From positions 102,422,905 through 102,486,904 of the forward strand of contig OZ020269.1 of assembly GCA_963971225.1 (NCBI GenBank): DNA of 64,000 nt. Direction: 5' to 3'. The notes below the pieces were generated by a model. That model was not told where the DNA came from. It searched no databases and worked only from the letters and a program-made list of their open reading frames with translations. The translations under genes were made by a program, and so were the position numbers. The stretch is from Melieria omissa (taxonomy: Eukaryota; Arthropoda; Insecta; Diptera; Ulidiidae). Positions 32,101 through 42,520 of this stretch are shown here, in pieces; positions within the stretch are counted from its first letter, which is position 1, and the number at the start of each line of letters is the position of its first letter.

Positions 32101-35100
32101 AAATCTTTCGGGTGCTGATTGTTTTTATCGGAATTTTAACAAAGCGTCTAAAATCTTGAGTAAGATGCTTGACGAATGTGGGCTTTTAGAAAATAATACA
32201 AACATTACGATCGGATCGTTGAAGAATATCAAATTCTTTCACCAACTTTTTGCGCACATGTTGTATGAAAATGAGACATTACGGCTGGAAGAGTTTAAGA
32301 AGGACCCATTTCCGGACATCGAAACCAAATTGGCGGATAGTTTCAACAATTATGTGAAAAAGGTCAACGATTTCATGTTCGTGGATTTAACATCGTGCGA
32401 AAATATTTTACCGAGAGCCGTCGAGCAACGGTGCTCGTGCGAAGTATATATAATGGTAAATATAGTAAAAATCTGAGCTTCACCAAAGCATCTACAATGT
32501 GAGACATGAAGTGGAAACATAAATTTTGTATTGCTTTGGAAACTTCTCCAACACTTCGTTGTCTCTGATTGTCGCTATGTGTTATGGGTTCAGCAGTGAA
32601 GAGCTGAAATAGATGGGAATATATTTTTGTGATGCTTTGCAAAGCTGATCCCATGACACATTGGAAATGCAAAACCGCCGATTGATTCGAATCACATTTG
32701 CAGAATGGACTTTGGGTCTACACGTTTATCATATTTTTCCTACTACTACCCATTCTACTGCTGAGCATGTGCCTAAGGATATTGTACCGGCCTCCTTGCT
32801 CACCGTTTATGAAATCCGATCAACACGATGATGCCAAGGGAAATAAAGTACAGAATGTTTTATATTTATATGCGAGGTCGAATGAGGCCCTGTTGCAAAC
32901 AGAAGCATCATCTGGACACGAAAAGAAGGTTTCAGCAACCGGCGCACGAACAGTTAAAAACTCTAAAAAGTCACTATTTCAGCGATGCAAATTTTTCAAG
33001 AGAAATAAGAAGCCCCACTGTCAATACGTACGTACTCCTATGTTTACGGTGTATGAACGCTTGCGGTAAGAATTTGTTAGATAAATGTTGAATTTATTTG
33101 CAGTCCGCGAATGTGGATCAACCGAGAAGTTCTCAGCAGGCACCAAAACAGGATACCCAGCAGCAAGCGCCCATAGGTAAAACGCATTAATTGATTTTTC
33201 GGTCCCTTAGAGTGCTTAGGGGGAAAAGACTGTAAGCAGTGTATAGTACACCGCGTGTTCATTCGGGGTCCGAACAGGCTCATTGGGATTTCTTCATTGT
33301 TGAGGCGTGTTCTACAGTCTCTTGACTTACTGGAAAGTATTGCTCATAGATTGGTAGTTGGTTCAGGTGTTTTTTTGCTTCGCTGACATAACTGGCAATT
33401 ACCGGCCAAAAAAGAACTGGCGGTAAATAAGGGTCAGACGAAGTACATATATGCTCTCTACACGCGGGGACTTGCAGCGGCTACGGTCTAACGTCGAGGT
33501 ATACGTTTGAAATTTTCGAGGAATTCGTCAAAAACAGCTGCAATGATGTCAGCGTGAAGATCACTTTCGCTAAAAGGTGCTACTAGGTGCTACAGAACGG
33601 TTAATCTTCTCGTACTCCTCTACGGCCCAGAAGCATGGACACTGTCGCGAAATGACATAGCAACCCGGGGCAAGGTGTTTTGCGAAATTTTCAGCCCCGT
33701 TCGTATTGGCGATCACTATCGAATACGAACAAACAATGACTTGCAACATAGCACAGCGAGTCAACAGACAGCTTGGCCATGTCTCCCGTATGAACGATGA
33801 AGTTCCGACGAAAAAGGTGTTCGACACAGTAGTTGAAGTTCGAAGGCGAAGAGGTAGACCGTGTCTCCAGTGGAAGGACCACGTAGAGGACGCCCTATTA
33901 TCTCTTGGTGTGACCACCTGGAGATGGCGTGCGCAAAGTAGAGGCTTGGAAGCAATTTTTGCGGCATTCTATAACCCGGTAGCGGTCCAACACGAATTTA
34001 ACAGTGTCCAGGTAGTTAAGGTTTTGGGTTAGGCGATAGGTCGTTGAAATAATCGATGGTTGGTTTGCCCGGAGTGCAACTCATTCTCGAACATTCTAGC
34101 ATTGCCTCGAATCGTTTCTGCAAGAAATGCCTCAATATTAAGATGTGTTGTCGTGTTGCCTATGCCTATGTCAGTGTTGTTGTGTTGCGTATGCTAGGGA
34201 ACCCGCAGTTACGCAAGGCATTATTGCCACAATATACGCAATGCATTCAATTAAATATGAGCTTCTTATTTGTGAATAGGACCAAGCATTTCTATAAAAG
34301 AATGTCGATATTTTAACGGAGAGATCGTTGAAGTGAGGGAAATCGAAATTAAGGCATCAGAAAACAAACCAAGCGCAGTTAGTGTAGTGTTTAGTTTGAA
34401 AAGTGGACGTAAAGAGTACCTAATCAATGCATATTGTTCATTCGTGTCAGCAAACGCCCGTAGGTTAGGTATTGTCTGTTGGTTGATTACTGGGGATTCT
34501 TTGAACATTTAATAAATTATGGTTCTTTGATGTGTGAATAGATGACTGCCCGTGTTACGTAAATGAATCTTACGCTGGTGGTAAAAGCTCAGAAAAGAAC
34601 AGAGTCAAAATAATAGATTTAAATACAAATGGAAACACTGTATGTACGCGACTGCATGCAGTAGTTTTGCCTGAAGAGTATTTATCGATAAAATGGTAAT
34701 GGTCAAAATTATGCAAAGAATGTGGTCCCTGCCGGGCAGCGTAATCGTACTGTACTGTACTGTCCTGTACCGTACTGTACTGTACTGTACTGTGCTCTAC
34801 TGTACCGTACCGTACTGTACTGTACCGTACTCTACTGTACTGTACTGTACTGTACTATACTGTACTGTACCGTACTGTACCATACTGTGCTGTTCTGTAC
34901 CGTACTGTACTGTACTCTATACTACTCTACTCTACTCCGCTCCACGCCACTCTACTCTACTCTACTCTGCTCTACTCTGCTCTACTCTACTTTACTCTAC
35001 TCTACTCTACTCTACTCTACTCTACTCTACTCTACTCTACTCTACTCTACTCTACTTTACTCTACTCTACTCTACTCTACTCTACTCTACTCTACTCTAC

Positions 35101-37868
35101 TCTACTCTACTCTACTCTACTCTACTCTACTCTACTCTACTCTACTCTACTCTACTCTACTCTACTCTACTCTACTCTACTCTACTCTACTCTACTCTAC
35201 TCTACTCTACTCTACTCTACTCTACTCTACTCTACTCTACTCTACTCTACTCTACTCTACTCTACTCTACTCTACTCTACTCTACTCTACTCTACACTAC
35301 TCTACTCTACTCTACTCGACTCGACTCGACTCGACTCGACTCGACTCTACTCTACTCTACTCTACTCTACTCTACTCTACCGTCGACCTTTAAATATCGT
35401 GTCGAACACTTTTTTCGTCGGAGCTTCATCGTTCATACGGGAGACATGACCAAGCCAGCGTAGCTGCTGTCTGTTGACTCGCTGTGCTATGTTGCAACGC
35501 ATTGTTTGTTTGTATTCGATAGTTGTCGCCAATACGAACAGGGCCGAAGATTTTTCAAAATACCTTCCTCTGGAACACCGCAATGCCCGCTATGGCGCTT
35601 CCAAGCGCCATAAAGAAGCACAGGAGAAGAATAAGTATTCTATAGAGAGCAACTTTTGTCGAGCAAGAGAGATTTTTGCTGCTCAATTGTCTACCGAGAC
35701 CGTAGTAACACTTATTGGCGAAAGTGATTCTTTGCTTTATCTCCAAGATGACATCATTACTGATGTTTTTGGCGGTGCCAAGGTAGACGAATTCCTTGGC
35801 AACTCCAAAAGTGTACCTGTTGGCCCGATTCGCTGCGAGTCGGTACTTGTAGACAGCATATACTTCGCCCTGATCTCGTTCACCCCCATACCCATTTTGG
35901 CAGATTCTATTTCGAACGTCTATTTACCGTCGCACAGGCAGCGGTAACATCTCACTCGTTACGTCTGATGACGTCAATGTCGTTAGTGAAGGCCAGCAGC
36001 TGGACATTCTTAGTGAAGTTCGAAGTTACTATTCGTAAATTAGTATCTAATGTACCGATAATGTCAAAGACTGGGCATTATTAAAACAATATATCTAGTT
36101 TTATCATAAAATTAATGACTTCTACACATTCAACCCATCATAAATACTGAACTTTTGAATAGGCATAAACAGCGGCCCCAACTCTGAAGATAATAAAGCC
36201 AAGACGTACAATGCCGGAAAAGGAGGACCGAATGAAGTTGATTGGAAGAAGAATCAAAACGATGTTGGGATCTGTACACATGTTCAGCATATATCACATA
36301 TATCGGAACAATCTAGCGAGAGACAGCAAACCTCCAAACTGTCTACAGAATATAGAACGCAAATACTGATGACAAGTACGGGTGCGCAACTGGCTGAGCA
36401 GTCTATGCCCAGACAAGACACCCAAGAAGAGTTATCAGAGCCAAGTGGACTGCCTCCAAATAAACAGCAAAAATCTAAAACTAATACGCAGATGTATTAT
36501 AAGACTGAAAACAGAGAACAAGTAACTGCACCCGGTACGCCTATGGGTGTCTGCGAGTCAACTTGTCTTCGAAATCAACCGTTTGCTGATGCATATCAAA
36601 CACCCCAATCAAGCCAGGTTGTCATGAGACCCCAAGTATCCACAACTTCTATGCCGAACAGTAAAAAGTCTGAAAACAGACAGCAAGTAAGTACTATTTT
36701 GGGTAACAAATTTGCGTCTCAACAGCAAATCTGTGAGTCTATTTTACATAAAAATCAACAGCTGCAAGATGTATATCGAACGCCCCACCCAAGCCAAGTT
36801 GTCATGAGGCTTCTAATGCCTGCAAGTAGTAACACAAGGGAAAGGTCTGAGGACAGACAGCAAGTAGCAGTACCAAGTACGCTTGTGGGTAGGGAATGTG
36901 CGTCCCAACAGCAAATCCGTGAGTCAATCATGCGTCAAAATCAGCAGTTTCCAGACGCATGTCAAATACCTCATTCAAGCCAGGTCGTTATCATTCCGAA
37001 AATATCCACAACTTCTATGCCAACAAGTAAAAAGTTTAAAGACAGACAGCAAGTATCCATTATTTTTATGGGTAGAGAATTTGCGTCTCAACTGCGATTA
37101 TGCGACTCAATGTGTCGTCAAAATCAGCACCTGCCAGATGTATATCAAACAAACAAGCCCAGTCAGTGCACCATAGGACCGCAGATGCCTGGAACTAGTA
37201 AGTCGAGAAGGGAAAAGTCTGAATACAGACAGCAAGTACCAGTACTACGTACGCATTCGGATAGAGAATGTGCGTTCCAACAGCACATCTGTGAGTCAAC
37301 CTTGCGTCAAAATCAACAGCTTCCACACCCATGTCAAACACCCCAGCCTAGTCGGTGCACCATAAGACCGCAACTGCTTGGAAGTAGTAAGTCGACAAAG
37401 GAAAGATTTGAAGACAGGCAGCAAGTATCCATTTCAAGTACGCATGTGTGTAAAGAATCTGCGTGTCACTTGCGAATGTGTCGTCAAAATCAGCAGCTGC
37501 CAGATGTATATCAAACATCCAAGCCCAGTCTGTGCAGCATGAGTTCGCAAATGCCTGGAACTAGTAAGTCGACGAGGGAAAGTTCTGACGACAGACTGCA
37601 AGTAACTGCAACAAGTGTGCGTGTGTGCATTAATCAAGACAGTTCGACGTCCACAATGCGAGAAACTGGTTCAGCAGTTAATTCTCGAAAAAGGCGCAGC
37701 CAGACCAGTTGTGCTCCGGACCGGAGTTGTCCCCGCAAGCGAAAGCGAAGATCGCAGCGTGGCACGAGTACTGAGAATCCACTATACGCGTGTGTGATTT
37801 TTTGCTTTGCTTTCGCAGTCGTCGAATTTCTGAGAGTAGTTCAGGTGCACAGTCTTCTTCGGTGTTAG
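28093..37868 (+). CDS. Gene B: prominin-like protein with a short, unrelated repeat tail
   Basis: Exons: 28093-28276, 28547-28667 (alternative start 28470), 29078-29185, 29280-29443, 29637-29762, 29832-29938, 30346-30499, 30793-30917, 30987-31081, 31162-31278, 31810-32455, 32704-33027, 33104-33176, 34542-34580 and 36163-37868. Phases join to give about 1,362 residues. The five-TM core is very close to gene A; several exons have identical length. The cassettes that swell gene A's tail are absent, and the terminal exon encodes different repeats. It is probably a second active paralogue at the plasma membrane; exon 2 shares the 4-base loss with gene A. The exact 3' end is uncertain. Confidence 0.6.
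29280..30917 (+). CDS. Gene B exons 4-8: first large extracellular loop
   Basis: Exons 29280-29443, 29637-29762, 29832-29938, 30346-30499 and 30793-30917. Exons 5, 6 and 8 have the same lengths as in gene A (126, 107 and 125 nt); exons 4 and 7 differ by 12 and 3 nt, both in frame. The sequence is charged and helical, e.g. RLKHLKQDFEQLGPAQELL. In-frame length changes with preserved phase indicate selection on the protein. Confidence 0.7.
30987..31278 (+). CDS. Gene B exons 9-10: TM3 and TM4
   Basis: Exon 9 (30987-31081, 95 nt) reads IAVFILLSVAVGLRGFQTRV. Exon 10 (31162-31278, 117 nt) reads TIWLIIISIVVIGLLASYQF. Using the acceptor ccacaag avoids an in-frame TGA that lies just upstream. Confidence 0.74.
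31345..31775 (+). mobile_element. SINE (family 2) in gene B intron 10
   Basis: Shares the block gcaaacctctgggagtaaaa-like to aaaactgtaggtccc with copies at 38683-38960 and 40168-40440, and its 3' part with the inverted copy at 41095-41335. The 5' part (cagctcagctgtctggtgcgt) is a decayed tRNA-like head with an A-rich insertion. Genes A and B carry different SINEs in this same intron. Confidence 0.6.
31810..32455 (+). CDS. Gene B exon 11: second large extracellular loop
   Basis: 646 nt, the same length as in gene A. Conserved landmarks are SETLYETLLRYGETPKLNMS, KCVYCNFT, GADCFYRNFNKASKILS, MLYENETLRL, DPFPDIE and NLTSC-equivalent DLTSCENILPRAVEQRCSC before TM5. Cysteine positions match gene A, consistent with a disulfide-bonded extracellular domain. 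Confidence 0.78.
32704..33176 (+). CDS. Gene B exons 12-13: TM5 and proximal tail
   Basis: Exon 12 (32704-33027) holds TM5 (GLWVYTFIIFFLLLPILLLS, then MCLRILYRPPC) and a basic tail with SLFQRCKFFKRNKKPHC. That segment matches the SIFDRCKNKRRR motif that lies in a separate exon in gene A, so an intron was lost here or gained there. Exon 13 (33104-33176) encodes SANVDQPRSSQQAPKQ, homologous to gene A exon 19. Confidence 0.7.
33480..34010 (+). mobile_element. Non-LTR retrotransposon 3' fragment in gene B
   Basis: The + strand encodes the C-terminal end typical of a non-LTR reverse-transcriptase protein: LGHVSRMNDEVPTKKVFDTV, then RRRRGRPCLQWKDHVEDALL, ending LGVTTWRWRAQSRG. The upstream part is frameshifted. 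It is the longest copy of the 3' end repeated around the window. Confidence 0.7.
34316..34372 (+). pseudogene. Relic of gene A exon 20 in gene B
   Basis: gagatcgttgaagtgaggg resembles exon 20 of gene A (14846-14895), but the acceptor acag has become acgg and no donor is present. The exon appears lost from gene B. Confidence 0.4.
34542..34580 (+). CDS. Gene B exon 14: relic cassette exon
   Basis: After acceptor gtgaatag the 39-nt exon encodes DDCPCYVNESYAG, opening like the gene A cassette (DDCICETE). Phase is 1 at both ends with donor GTAAAA, the same weak donor as exon 13. It links exon 13 to the terminal exon in frame. Confidence 0.45.
34741..35385 (+). repeat. Pentanucleotide microsatellite (TACTG to TACTC to GACTC)
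   Basis: About 645 bases of a 5-base period. The left third is mainly TACTG/TACCG, the middle and right almost pure TACTC, with a GACTC patch at about 35317-35345. It lies in the last intron of gene B. Confidence 0.95.
35386..35960 (-). mobile_element. Non-LTR retrotransposon fragment next to the microsatellite
   Basis: On the - strand it encodes pieces such as RITFANKCYYGLGRQLSSKN and RVNRQQLRWLGHVSRMNDEA, typical of the C-terminal part of a non-LTR reverse transcriptase. Frameshifts interrupt it. It ends abruptly at the pentanucleotide array. Confidence 0.7.
36163..37868 (+). CDS. Gene B terminal exon: Gln/Pro-rich repeat tail
   Basis: The acceptor is ttttgaatag and the frame joins from phase 1. 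It encodes about 568 residues: about 135 unique residues, six repeats, then a basic end (CPRKRKRRSQRG). The last 30 residues include a hydrophobic run (YACVIFCFAFAVVEF) that may be intron read-through: a 51-base intron 37768-37818 with a good pyrimidine tract would remove it in frame. The conserved GPCC/CKC module of genes 0 and A is not evident. The repeats share no clear sequence with the other tails, although the position is the same. Unlike genes 0 and A, no AATAAA lies close to the stop. Confidence 0.6.
36570..37610 (+). repeat. Gene B tail repeat, six units of about 60 residues
   Basis: Units open at about 36579, 36752, 36938, 37121, 37308 and 37488. Motifs in order: NQQLPDVYQT, PSQxxMxPQM, TSKSxREKSEDRQQV, ASQQQICES. 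Units are more diverged than the gene A arrays, so this array is older or less homogenised. Confidence 0.85.
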
Positions 37869-38390
37869 TTTTGTTCACTAATAATCTCTAACTGCATAAT
37901 TACAGCTGCCTTGAAGTCAAACGAGTGCGGGACGCGATCACTACTATCAAATGTCCCACAGGCGCGGGAAATTATAATGAACGAATCAAACACGGGTCGC
38001 TTGTATTGCTCGCGAACAATTTTTTACGAGGTACAATCGATGACTGATAGGTGCGTAAGTAAGAGCATTTTTAATTTTAGACAACATTCTGTAGTTTGTG
38101 AGATGATACAGTTGGCATTAAATAGCATTGGACCAACTTGTAAGTGTATTCATGTCAAAGTATCATTATTTTTTTTTATTAAAATCAGCAAGTGTCATTT
38201 TGCTGCAGTGTGAATAACGTACTTTCTTAGTGCCCTAACCATGTCAATCTTTGTGGTAACACAAGTTTCGGGGAGTGCTGATCTTTTTGCACGACAACGC
38301 CACATGTTGAAAAAGTCGTCAAGGGAACTTTGACGACGCCTAAATGCTGTTTTCTACTACCACTTGTTCTGGTCGAAGACTCATGGTCCG
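37869..38390 (+). other. Downstream of gene B, possible extra last exon
   Basis: An acceptor-like gcataattacag ends at 37905 and is followed by an open stretch starting CLEVKRVRDAITTIKC and closing at TGA near 38045. It could be an alternative last exon, but nothing homologous is seen in the paralogues. Confidence 0.25.
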
Positions 38391-38630
38391 GGCAGTACCT
38401 TACTTCTTATGAAGTAGAAGAAATTGGGTCGATTCTTTGATCGGCTCAAATGAGGAAAAGAAGAAGCTGACGATTGACCGTGGTTAGGTTATGGTGGCTG
38501 CATGTTTAAGTACCTTACTTCTTATGAACTAGAAGAGAATTGGGTCGTTTCTTTGATCGGCTGAAATGTAGAAAATAAATAGCTGACGATTGACCGTGGT
38601 TAGGTTATGGTGGCTGCCTCTGTAAGAGAT
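38390..38630 (+). repeat. Tandem duplication of about 115 bases
   Basis: The block ccttacttcttatgaa through gattgaccgtggttaggtta occurs twice with small differences (from about 38397 and 38512). Confidence 0.8.
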
Positions 38631-38682
38631 AAAAAATGTATAAATTATGAAGGCTGACGCTGTACCGTTATTGAGGTTAAAG

Positions 38683-38960
38683 CTTGTCAGGCAATTTGTG
38701 CCTTATTCGAACCTTATGCAGTGTTTTAAGAGATGCTGATATCCTCTCAGCAGGAAATGGCAAACCTCTGGGAGTAAAACTGCCTATAAAAGAGCTCCCA
38801 ACGGAGCATAAAACTGTAGGTCCCTTCCAATCTTGTAAAAACATTCGGACTGTCGTGCCAGTCAAGAAGAAGAAGATATCCAAAGGGACGAAGACAAAAC
38901 ACACATAGTAGAGTACAGACTACAGGGAGTTTAGGATGCGGCAGAAGTGACATATATCCC
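38683..38960 (+). mobile_element. Partial SINE (family 2)
   Basis: Contains cagcaggaaatggcaaacct, gggagtaaaact and cataaaactgtaggtccctt as in 40290-40400. The tRNA-like head is missing. Confidence 0.6.
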
Positions 38961-40167
38961 TCCAATTCAACACTGTTTCGTATTTTCAGGATATGAGCGA
39001 ACGGTCTAAAGATGAGCCTTGTGCCTAGAGGCGGTCAACAAACTTCATGGCAAGTGGGCGTATAATGAAGAGCACATTAGGTGTATGGAAGCCAAGAGCA
39101 CCCAAAACAATTGCAAATCGTGTTGGGCATTCGGAGTACTTCACTTTAAACTGATTGAAAAAAGAAATAATTCATTGTAACTAATTTAATATCGTTCTGT
39201 GCAAGCGAATAAATGGGCTTTTCTGTAGAAATTGACGATGGTTGGGGGCTATTCGTTTTGTATTTCGGTTGTGTGGGTCCAGCGTAGATTTCCCGATTGT
39301 CCAACAGCGGAACGCCTTGAAGACATTGGGACAATACGAGATGCAGTCAGGTCGGACCGGCCCCGGAGCAGTTGTTCTATTATTCTGAAGATGTCGTAGA
39401 GGACCCCGAAGTATCGACAAGACAATGTGTTCCACAATTGGACATCAATCGGCGGTCTTTACAAAAAGTTTACTTGTAAACTTTCAATAAATGTAAATTT
39501 TCAATGATGTTGGTGGCGAAATTTATAATTAAAAAAAAGCAAAGTACTTGTGTGGGTGGATGCGTTTTACTGGGTTAATAAAACACGAACGACAATAGCT
39601 ACGAACACTGGACAACAGGAACGGCCGAAGCCGGTGGGCTGGTAGCGTGGAACCTAAGTGCATAGGGAAAGTGTAAGGTTTGGGACTATCGTTTTAGCGT
39701 TTAGCCCGATTTAAACCTTCCCGTTATCTTTTTTGTGGGATTATTTGAAGTCACGAGTCTATGACCAAAATCCTCAGACTCGTGAAACCCTAAAATAGAA
39801 TATTCGTCAAGCGTGTAATAACCACTCGCCGGAAGTTGCAGTAAGAATGATGGAAAATTACATAAATCGGGTCATCTATTCCGTCGGCGGCCAGTTGGCC
39901 AAAAGCAGAACCAAAATTTTGACAAGAGAGCTACGCAGTATTAAGTTAAATATAAAAAATTGTAAAAAATCAACAACTAGTAGTCGATCCAGTTTTCAAC
40001 ACTGGTAGAAAAGAACAAAAAAAAAAAACAAACAATTTTTTTCATAGGGCAATAACAAGATAATTTTTTTATTGTTCACAACCCATTGATAGAAGAAGAA
40101 TACGTTATATTTATTAGGATTGTAAAAAATTTAGAAATTCATAAATTTATTTTTTTTGTAATGCTTA
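38961..40167. other. Unassigned intergenic sequence
   Basis: No supported gene. Short open frames on both strands have no recognisable motifs, and the stretch around 39540-39850 looks like decayed repeat sequence of unknown class. Confidence 0.4.
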
Positions 40168-40440
40168 CAGCAGCCGTGGCTCAGTTGGTTAGTGCGTTGG
40201 ACAACGAGTCAATGGCAGCAACCACAGGTTCAAATACTGCCTGTAATAACACCTTAACAAAATAACGGGAAACTCGTTTTCTCTTTCGGTGGCTGTCCTC
40301 TCAACTGGAAATGGCAAACCTCTGGGAGTAAAAATTGCCCATGAAAAAGCTCCCAACTCGCCGTTCGGAACCGGCATAAAACTGTAGGTCCCTTCCACCC
40401 GCGTACAAAATTCACACGCACAACACGGGTGGTTGCGGGA
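40168..40440 (+). mobile_element. tRNA-derived SINE (family 2), best-preserved head
   Basis: The head has a Pol III A box TGGCTCAGTTGG (near 40178) and a B box-like GGTTCAAATAC (near 40227), spaced as in a tRNA. The body shared with the other copies follows. Confidence 0.75.
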
Positions 40441-41094
40441 AGCTAGCTAAGGGATTTCGTGCCATGTTAAGCTTTTAACAATGGTTATATGACTCGCATG
40501 AGTTCCAGATTTTGTCGACATTGTCGACAATTGGCTTGGAATGGAAATTGCCGGAACGCAATGGACGAAACCAAAATTGCGTCTGACTGTTTGTCACACT
40601 ACGAGGACCATAAACACTTTTCACTTTTTATTAAGTGTTTTTAATCCCTCCGCAGTATATTTTTCATTACTATATCCTGAACATTGACCATCACGACGAT
40701 GAAAGTTGTACTTTTCATCGCATGAACATTCGGAAATCGGGTGCGATTACTAAATGTCTCTGTCAATGGGTTAGGTTAGTTAATAGAAGGGGTTGTGACT
40801 TCTTTCATTTTGGGAATCCGTTGCCCTTTGATGAGATGAACTTGGCAAGGAATTTGGGTAAATCTATGCATCAATGATTTGCGGGAGTCCAATATTACTA
40901 ACTTATTTTACTGGTAATACAAGAAGTTATCGGGTTATGGTTGCACGTTCTCTCCAGGTGCTTCTACTTTGCGTGCACCTTCTTCAGTTGGAAAGCGAGT
41001 TCAATTTGGCGGAGTGTTATATTATAGAATAAGCTTAGAACTACAATCTCCACAGCACCGTAACCCTATGATGTGTGATGTGATGAGACGTGAT
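40441..41094. other. Unassigned intergenic sequence
   Basis: I see no gene, RNA or clear repeat here. Confidence 0.4.
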
Positions 41095-41335
41095 GTGAGA
41101 GGTTTGCAAGAAGGCTCCCATTTTGGGCCATTGTACTATGTCCATAGTGGATAGGGAAGAAGATAAGAGTGATATCTCATGTTTTTTTTAATTGTGTATG
41201 CAACACTGTTTTTTCCAACATATTTTATAGCAAACATTTCAAGCGTATGGGGAAAGTGGGTTAGGTGACCTACAGTTAAACGCCGCATCCGAACGGCGGT
41301 TGCCAGTTTTTTCTTTCATACTTGGAAGTTTTGTC
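41095..41335 (-). mobile_element. Partial SINE (family 2), inverted
   Basis: The reverse complement matches 31540-31720: gccgttcgga, ctgtaggtc, acagtgttgcatac and gagatatcactc occur in the same order. Confidence 0.6.
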
Positions 41336-41339
41336 ATTG

Positions 41340-41490
41340 CCTGTCAAGAGTGCATTTGTGCCACTCTTCTAATTCTCATCTGCTTCGTGCGGATAGCGGC
41401 AGAGGTCTAGCTCAAGCTAGGAATCGAACATAGGACCTCGGTATGAGAAGCCAGCGCGCCACACGCTGGACCATCGAGGCTGGCTAATGG
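41340..41490 (-). mobile_element. tRNA-derived SINE (family 1), inverted
   Basis: The reverse complement reads ctcgatggtccagcg, then gttcgattcctagc (B box), then gaagcagatgagaatta, as in the copy at 11228-11395. It is inserted back to back with the family 2 copy. Confidence 0.7.
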
Positions 41491-41789
41491 AATCCCATAG
41501 TGGAGCTTTTAGTTTGTTCCCCCTTAATATAAACCGATACTGTTTGAGAGGCATTGAATCTGGCAGTCTGTTTCGTCGCATATAAAACCTTCAAGTGGAA
41601 TATTTGCGCAATATTTTAATTAATCGGATGCTACAATTTAAGCTAAGATATAAATTATAGTATGGCAGCGCATTTGTTTGCATTTACGTTTATTGGGTTT
41701 TTATTGTTTTATTTCATTTTCTTTTCATCCTGAAGTATCCGTATTTGATATTTCATAATTATTTTCCAGTAGTGGGGATACAAATGACA

Positions 41790-41954
41790 ACTTCAAAATT
41801 TTCAGATACATTTTTCGTGCGTCATTTCGTGTGGGATCCATTACAAAATTATGCAGCTTTTCATTTGCATTTTGTCTTGAGTGTTTTGTGTGTTACAGCA
41901 TTTTCAAGAGACCTGTGAGTCTTTTCAAAACTCTATCAACGCGTAGAACTAACT
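41790..41954 (+). promoter_or_regulatory. Conserved 5' flank of gene C
   Basis: Retains tccattacaaaattatg (CAAAATT at 41844-41850), ttgagtgttttgtgtgt and attttcaagagacctgtg in the same order and spacing as genes A and B, though diverged. Conservation against a more distant paralogue makes this block the best candidate for regulatory function. Confidence 0.45.
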
Positions 41955-42520
41955 ATGGCAACTGGTGGTGCTCCATACCGAGTGAATAGCGAAGACGTAG
42001 AGTATACCGATCTTCCCGGTCTTGCTGAAGGTTCAACCGTTACAGAAGTGTCATCATGCAAAATTTCATACTCTACTGAAGATTTCATCATAAGAACAAT
42101 TCGCAAGTATCAAGTCGACAATATACCAGAAGGTGCGTATATATACAACCACATACATGCACGTGAAAATGTCTTTCCGCATTTATTACACTCAAAGTGC
42201 AAACGGTGTGGTTCCGGATAAGAAACGTGAACGAAAACCAGTAATGCTATGGTGAGCTTGCAGCCGTACTCCAGTACTCAGAGTGAGAACGAAGCCACTC
42301 AAAATCTCTTCATTTCAGTGAAAATATCCTCGGATGTACTCAATAGCTGTATGGAAATTTGCAAGATTGTATTCGGTCTCGTTCGTTCTTCAAATACAGG
42401 TTACATCGAGAACGATAACCTAGGTCAGAAATTTAAAGACACCAATTTGCTGGCGTTAATTCTGGCATATACAATACTAATCTGGATGATGATTATTATG
42501 TTCTTGGTGCTATTATTGGG
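41955..42520 (+). CDS. Gene C exons 1-2: N-terminus and TM1
   Basis: Exon 1 (41955-42132) starts MATGGAPYRVNSEDVEYTDL and ends NIPEG at GTGCGT. Exon 2 (42319-42520) reads VKISSDVLNSCMEICKIVF, then TM1 (LILAYTILIWMMIIMFLVLL), donor GTAAGT. It preserves the frame through the site where genes A and B lack four bases and so shows the likely ancestral structure. Confidence 0.75.

Noticed and set aside
34693..35463. Long open frames (up to 256 codons) of Leu-Tyr-Ser-Thr repeats
   Set aside because: They are translations of a pentanucleotide microsatellite; a 5-base period opens several frames and has no coding signature.
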